DNA of 64,000 bases, taken from positions 2,136,929-2,200,928 of the forward strand of contig CP042469.1 in the NCBI GenBank assembly GCA_015243575.1, in the 5' to 3' direction. The translations under genes were made by a program, and so were the position numbers. Below, one piece after another: positions 59,988 through 64,000 of the stretch (positions are counted from its first letter, which is position 1; each line of letters opens with the position of its first letter). Under the pieces are notes generated by a model. It was given only the letters and a program-made list of their open reading frames with translations. It had not been told where the DNA came from and searched no databases. This stretch comes from Clostridiales bacterium. GTDB lineage: Bacteria; Bacillota; Clostridia; Peptostreptococcales; Anaerovoracaceae.

Positions 59988-61592
59988 TTATTTTACACCC
60001 TCATCCAGGATTTGATAAAGCTGTTTCATATCAATATTTTCTCGAATCCCCTTTGCGAGGAGATCATATTGCTGTTCTTTATAGGTGTGTACGTTTAGAC
60101 CCAAAAGTTCACTCTCGTCAAGGCCTTTCAACTGATATAGTGATGATACCAGAGTTTTGGCCACATCCTCACTGTCAAAGATCCCATGAATATAGGAGCC
60201 ATAGATATTTCCGCAGCACATACCGATGGGTTCTTCCGCCGGCTTGCCTGAGATCTCTTCCAAAATCGCCAGCTGTTGCCCTGTGGTCGATGTGCCGGAG
60301 CCCAATACACCATCCTTGCTCTGAGAGCTCTTTCCATTTTCCTGTTCCTGTTCCATTTTCGCGAGCAGATCAGGAATTACAACGGATTGTCCCATATGAA
60401 TCTCATAGCCTTCAATCTCCACTCCCGCCAGATCTCTGAAAATTCCAGTGACTCCCGGAAGAAATCTGCCTTTCACCCGAGTTCTCGTCTTCTCTTTTTC
60501 AAAAATGGTTCGCAAGGGAAGCAACCCCATTCCCGCCATGGAACCTCCTGATTCCACGCCGTATGGATCGGAGAGCTCCGCCCCCAGCATCTGGTACCCT
60601 CCACAGACGCCAAAGACAGGCCCGCCTTGAGCTGCATGCTTTAGAACCAGCGCCTCCAGACCGTTCTGCCTCATCCAGAGCAGATCTTCCATGGTATTTT
60701 TCGTACCGGGCAATATAATCAAATCCGGGTTTTTCAGTTCCGCTGCAGATTTCACATAACGCAGCGTAACTCCCGGAACATATTCAAGCACATTGAAGTC
60801 AGTAAAATTTGAAATTCTGGGCAGACGGATCACCGCAATATCGATCAGACCCACCGTCCCCTTTCTGGTAAAACGTTCCGTCAGGCTGTCCTCATCCTCA
60901 ATATCCACGTGAAGATATGGAATCACGCCAAGAGTCGGTACATGGACTAAGCTTTCCAGCATATCCAGTCCCGGCTGGAGAATGTTCTTATCCCCCCGGA
61001 ATTTGTTGATGAGAATTCCTTTGACCATCGCCCGTTCTGATTCGTCAAACAGCATCATCGTACCCACAAGAGACGCAAAAACACCGCCCCTGTCGATGTC
61101 CCCTGCTAAGAGCACCGGTGCCTTGGCAAGCTTTGCCATGTACATATTTACGATATCATTTTCCTTAAGATTGATCTCTGCCGGGCTCCCCGCCCCCTCC
61201 AAAACAATGATGTCATATTGAGTGTCGAGTTCTCCGTAAGCCTTCATGATCTCCGGGACGATTTCCCTTTTCCGGGTATAGTACTCCTGAGCGCTCATGT
61301 TGCTGTAAACCTCTCCGTTTACGATAACCTGAGAACTGGTGTCGTTGGTGGGCTTCAGCAGGATGGGATTCATCAGCACCGAAGGCTCGATGCCGGCAGC
61401 CTCTGCTTGAACAACCTGGGCTCTTCCCATCTCAAGCCCCTCCCTTGTAATAAAGGAATTGAGCGCCATATTCTGGGCTTTAAAGGGTGCGACCCGATAA
61501 CCGTCCTGCTTGAAAATTCGGCACAGTCCGGCTGCGATCAGACTTTTACCTGCATTGGACATGGTACCCTGAACCATAATTGCTTTTGCCAT
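59988..61592 (-). CDS. cbiP: cobyric acid synthase CbiP (CobQ)
   Basis: A 534-residue amidase of side chains b, d, e and g. The N-terminal ATPase part has [22 protein letters not shown] and [17 protein letters not shown]. The C-terminal glutaminase has [20 protein letters not shown] and [13 protein letters not shown] with the nucleophile cysteine, and a later GSYIHGIFD histidine. The ATG at 61592 has AGGAGGGATC upstream. Confidence 0.96.
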   Translation of the reverse strand: MAKAIMVQGTMSNAGKSLIAAGLCRIFKQDGYRVAPFKAQNMALNSFITREGLEMGRAQVVQAEAAGIEPSVLMNPILLKPTNDTSSQVIVNGEVYSNMSAQEYYTRKREIVPEIMKAYGELDTQYDIIVLEGAGSPAEINLKENDIVNMYMAKLAKAPVLLAGDIDRGGVFASLVGTMMLFDESERAMVKGILINKFRGDKNILQPGLDMLESLVHVPTLGVIPYLHVDIEDEDSLTERFTRKGTVGLIDIAVIRLPRISNFTDFNVLEYVPGVTLRYVKSAAELKNPDLIILPGTKNTMEDLLWMRQNGLEALVLKHAAQGGPVFGVCGGYQMLGAELSDPYGVESGGSMAGMGLLPLRTIFEKEKTRTRVKGRFLPGVTGIFRDLAGVEIEGYEIHMGQSVVIPDLLAKMEQEQENGKSSQSKDGVLGSGTSTTGQQLAILEEISGKPAEEPIGMCCGNIYGSYIHGIFDSEDVAKTLVSSLYQLKGLDESELLGLNVHTYKEQQYDLLAKGIRENIDMKQLYQILDEGVK

Positions 61593-61666
61593 AGATGATC
61601 CCTCCTATTGTATGGAAGTATTGATTGCTGAAAATGTGCTTCTTCAATGAAGCAGGATTTCCTTAT

Positions 61667-61715
61667 GGAGCACTGATTCAATGGAGCGTGTCCACGGAAT
61701 GAATCAGCGTTTCCT
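61667..61715. repeat. intergenic hairpin repeat, copy G
   Basis: GGAGCACTGATTCAATGG (left) is an imperfect inverse of GGAATGAATCAGCGTTTCC (right). It lies 4 bp behind the stop codon of the CobD-like gene, in the gap before cbiP. Confidence 0.7.
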
Positions 61716-61719
61716 TAGA

Positions 61720-62904
61720 TTACTGTTTTGATAAATTCTGCAATACGGCCACAAAGATTTCATTGTCCTCGTGTACTCTGATGCAGATACGGTAATAACC
61801 CGGCCCAAGTCCATGATAATTATCACAGTTGCGGATCAAAATACCATAATCCAGCAACTGTTCATGGAGTGATCTTCTTCTCGGAATCGGGTCCAAAAGA
61901 AAAATATAATTGGCATTGGCAGAGATCACTTTTATCCCGCTTTCCTTTAGCGCGCTAATCAGATACTCCTGCTCCTGCCGGATTATTCGTTTGGATTCTG
62001 CAAGATAATCTTGCTCCTTCATCGCCTGAATCCCTGCAAGCTGTGCCGGCGTTGATACGCTCCAGGGCTGACCTGCTTCCCGAAGGGCCTCCAGCAAGGC
62101 ACCATTGGAGATCAAACAATAGCCCAGCCGAAGTCCGGCCATGGCATAGGTTTTGGTAAAGGCTTTCAGAATCATAAGATTCCGTGAACCCTGAATTCGA
62201 TCTTTGACGGAATAACGCTCCGGCTCCTCTAGTAATTCATTGAAGCATTCATCAACTACAAGAAAAATCCCAAGCTCCTTGCACCGTTCCAGCACCCGGC
62301 AAAGAAACTCTTTAGACATCAGCTGCCCGGTAGGATTGTTGGGGTTGCATAGGAACAGCAGGTCAAGCTCTTGATCCAAGGCGTCGATCAGCCCCTCGTC
62401 TGCTTGAAAGTCGCTGTCGGCGGAAAGAGGGTAACGAATGACCTCGCAGGAAACCGCATAGAGCGCTTCCTCATATTCTGCAAAGGTCGGCGCGAGAACC
62501 ATGGCCTTTTTGGGCTTTATGGCATAAACCATACGGAAAATTAGGTCCGCAGCTCCATTTCCACAGAGAAGCCACTCCTTCGGTACGTCTTCATATACTG
62601 CCAGATTGGCGATGAGCTCCCGGCAAAGAGGATCAGGATAAATATCAAACCCCTCTATCGCCTCCGTCAAGACTTTCTTCACTCCAGCGGGAAGGCCCAG
62701 AGGATTGATGTTTGCGGAAAAATCCAGGAGTCTGGGCGCAAGGGCAAGAGAGTCAGTCTGAACAGAGTCAATCTGAACAGAGCCCGCCTGTAATCCTTTA
62801 AGGGCTTTTCTGGCCGAATAGATATCGCCTCCGTGAACCAGCTTTGGTTCTGATGCTCTCTTCATTTTTTCTATCGTTTGATCCGTCGGTTTCATATAAT
62901 CCAT
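61720..62904 (-). CDS. threonine-phosphate decarboxylase-like aminotransferase (CobD type)
   Basis: A 394-residue class I/II PLP enzyme. LDFSANINPLGLPAGVKKVL, LLCGNGAADLIFRMVYAIKPK, FLCNPNNPTGQLM and the PLP lysine in LKAFTKTYAMAGLRLGY are visible. In this setting it should make (R)-1-amino-2-propanol phosphate, the linker of cobalamin; the fold is shared with histidinol-phosphate aminotransferase. I chose the ATG at 62904 with GGGGG upstream. An ATG at 62895 forms an ATGA overlap with cbiB and is possible. Confidence 0.88.
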   Translation of the reverse strand: MDYMKPTDQTIEKMKRASEPKLVHGGDIYSARKALKGLQAGSVQIDSVQTDSLALAPRLLDFSANINPLGLPAGVKKVLTEAIEGFDIYPDPLCRELIANLAVYEDVPKEWLLCGNGAADLIFRMVYAIKPKKAMVLAPTFAEYEEALYAVSCEVIRYPLSADSDFQADEGLIDALDQELDLLFLCNPNNPTGQLMSKEFLCRVLERCKELGIFLVVDECFNELLEEPERYSVKDRIQGSRNLMILKAFTKTYAMAGLRLGYCLISNGALLEALREAGQPWSVSTPAQLAGIQAMKEQDYLAESKRIIRQEQEYLISALKESGIKVISANANYIFLLDPIPRRRSLHEQLLDYGILIRNCDNYHGLGPGYYRICIRVHEDNEIFVAVLQNLSKQ

Positions 62905-63887
62905 AATGCAGCCCCCATGCTGATGATACAAATAAGAAATGTCAGATAAGCTGTAGCATACAGCAGCCGGTTTGCTCTGGGAATATCGTCGTATTCAACA
63001 GATTTCAAGGGATCACCGATGGTTTTCTTCGGGTAGAGTTTTCCGAAATAGTAAGCATCCCCTGCAAGCTGTATCCCCAAAGCCCCTGCGCAGACGGATT
63101 CGGTTTGAGCGCTGTTGGGGCTGGAGTGGTTGTACCGGTCACGATGAAAAATCCGAACCGCATTTTTATAGTCAAACCGCAGAAGAGCCGAAGCAGCAAT
63201 CATGAGACAGGCAGCCACGCGGGCCGGTATGTAATTTACCGCGTCGTCCAGTTTTGCGGCAAATCTGCCGAAATAAAGATATCGATCGTTCTTATATCCG
63301 ATCATGGAGTCCATGGTATTGATAGATTTATACAAAAAACCAAGAGGCGCGCCGCCCATTGCCATAAAGATCAGGGGGGCTACCGTTCCATCTGAGGTGT
63401 TTTCTGCAACGGTTTCCACCGCAGCTTTTGTCACTTGAATCTGATCCAGACTGTTGACATCCCTGCCTACTATCATCCCCACCATCTTGCGGGCACCTTC
63501 CAGGTCCTCCCGTACAAGTTCCCGATAAACCTTCATGCTCTCCGTTTTCAGGGACTTTACAGACAGGATTTGATAGCACATCAGCGTTTCTAGTCCTATC
63601 CTGAGCCATGGGCTGACGACTTCCGCAGCGCGAAGAATCAGAAATGGCACCCCCGTGGAAAGCAGGATGATGCAAACGGCCAGCACTGCCCCTCCATAAA
63701 GTTCTCCCTTTTCAGTCTTTGGAAAGAGCCTGCGGATAATTCTCTCTCCCGTTGCGATGGCATTTCCAATCAGACAGATGGGATGAGGAAGCCAATGGGG
63801 ATCTCCGAAGATCAAATCCAGAAGAAAGCCCAGGCTCAGTGCGATCATCAACGGCAGAATCCCGTGGTGTAATAATTCAGTTGTCAT
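62892..63887 (-). CDS. cbiB: adenosylcobinamide-phosphate synthase CbiB
   Basis: A 331-residue integral membrane protein that joins adenosylcobyric acid with the aminopropanol linker. GFLLDLIFGDPHWLPHPICLIG is the family start, followed by VGRDVNSLDQIQVTKAAVETVAENTSDG and FGRFAAKLDDAVNYIPAR. About four to five membrane segments. I chose the ATG at 63887 with GGTGG upstream. Its stop overlaps the CobD-like gene. Confidence 0.95.
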   Translation of the reverse strand: MTTELLHHGILPLMIALSLGFLLDLIFGDPHWLPHPICLIGNAIATGERIIRRLFPKTEKGELYGGAVLAVCIILLSTGVPFLILRAAEVVSPWLRIGLETLMCYQILSVKSLKTESMKVYRELVREDLEGARKMVGMIVGRDVNSLDQIQVTKAAVETVAENTSDGTVAPLIFMAMGGAPLGFLYKSINTMDSMIGYKNDRYLYFGRFAAKLDDAVNYIPARVAACLMIAASALLRFDYKNAVRIFHRDRYNHSSPNSAQTESVCAGALGIQLAGDAYYFGKLYPKKTIGDPLKSVEYDDIPRANRLLYATAYLTFLICIISMGAALWII

Positions 63888-63911
63888 CCTTCCACCGTCC
63901 TTTCCTAGCAA

Positions 63912-64000
63912 TCATTCCTGGATATTCAAGATACATTCTACAAGGCTGTCAATGGATGCCTGCGGCGCCACGTAGGTTTTCATCCCATACTTGCGTGCTT
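63912..64000 (-). CDS. C-terminal tail, probably uroporphyrinogen-III synthase (partial)
   Basis: The minus strand is open from the right edge to a TGA at 63912-63914. The 28 visible residues read ARKYGMKTYVAPQASID then SLVECILNIQE. An AKKYG-hydrophobic-x-VA followed by a TIDSLV-like helix is how many HemD (uroporphyrinogen-III synthase) chains end, either alone or fused to uroporphyrin-III C-methyltransferase. The place upstream of cbiB in a tetrapyrrole cluster fits. The fragment is short, so the call is tentative. Confidence 0.5.
   Translation of the reverse strand, partial: ARKYGMKTYVAPQASIDSLVECILNIQE

Noticed and set aside
61593-61719. Possible cobalamin riboswitch inside the cobalamin cluster
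   Set aside because: The gap contains a family hairpin repeat and no B12-box-like sequence. A riboswitch, if any, should lie upstream of the right edge.

Overview
The window looks like chromosome of an anaerobic, spore-forming Clostridia-type Firmicute. The evidence is a Gram-positive division and cell-wall (dcw) cluster that includes sbp and two DUF881 genes, a PASTA-tailed SpoVD/FtsI-type penicillin-binding protein, a collagen-like surface protein of the exosporium type, the anaerobic (early-cobalt) cobalamin pathway, and strong Shine-Dalgarno sites with many TTG and GTG starts. The exact genus cannot be fixed from the sequence alone.

Region 1 (1-29634, all minus strand). Read in the direction of transcription, the dcw cluster runs mraZ, rsmH, ftsL, pbpB/spoVD, murE, murF, mraY, murD, ftsW, murG, murA, ftsQ/divIB, DUF881, DUF881, sbp, ftsZ. 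It is preceded by an array of AGTGG boxes that fits MraZ autoregulation. Behind ftsZ and its terminator come a TrmH-family RNA methyltransferase, pheS, pheT, zapA, mutS2, a DUF523 gene, argS and two radical SAM genes. The second radical SAM gene runs off the left edge.

Region 2 (29635-40540). This is a surface and envelope accessory region with genes on both strands: the collagen-like protein, an ECF sigma/anti-sigma operon with two small membrane proteins, a cysteine-rich protein of unknown function, a DUF1700-RDD membrane protein with a PadR regulator, an L,D-transpeptidase, sfsA and two uncharacterised genes. It holds a 283-bp element with 27-bp terminal inverted repeats.

Region 3 (40540-48160, plus strand). 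Four genes of uncertain function lie here: a 1361-residue protein with the ATP-grasp and phosphohistidine domains of a dikinase but no PEP/pyruvate barrel, a divergent GAPDH, and two proteins that I believe match DUF6323 and DUF6179. The last pair has its own promoter with an overlapping palindrome. This is the best candidate for undescribed biology in the window.

Region 4 (48183-64000, minus strand). This is a cobalamin and tetrapyrrole cluster: a probable hemD tail, cbiB, a CobD-like aminotransferase, cbiP, cobO, cbiC, cbiG, hemB, hemL, cbiET, cbiA and cobT. It is followed by a fused MEMO-AMMECR1 protein and the AmmeMemoRadiSam radical SAM enzyme.

A family of short intergenic hairpin repeats (arms like AGGAAGCGCTGATTGA) is scattered from pheT to the cobalamin cluster, usually directly behind stop codons. 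A separate 198-bp palindrome supplies the stop codon of mutS2.
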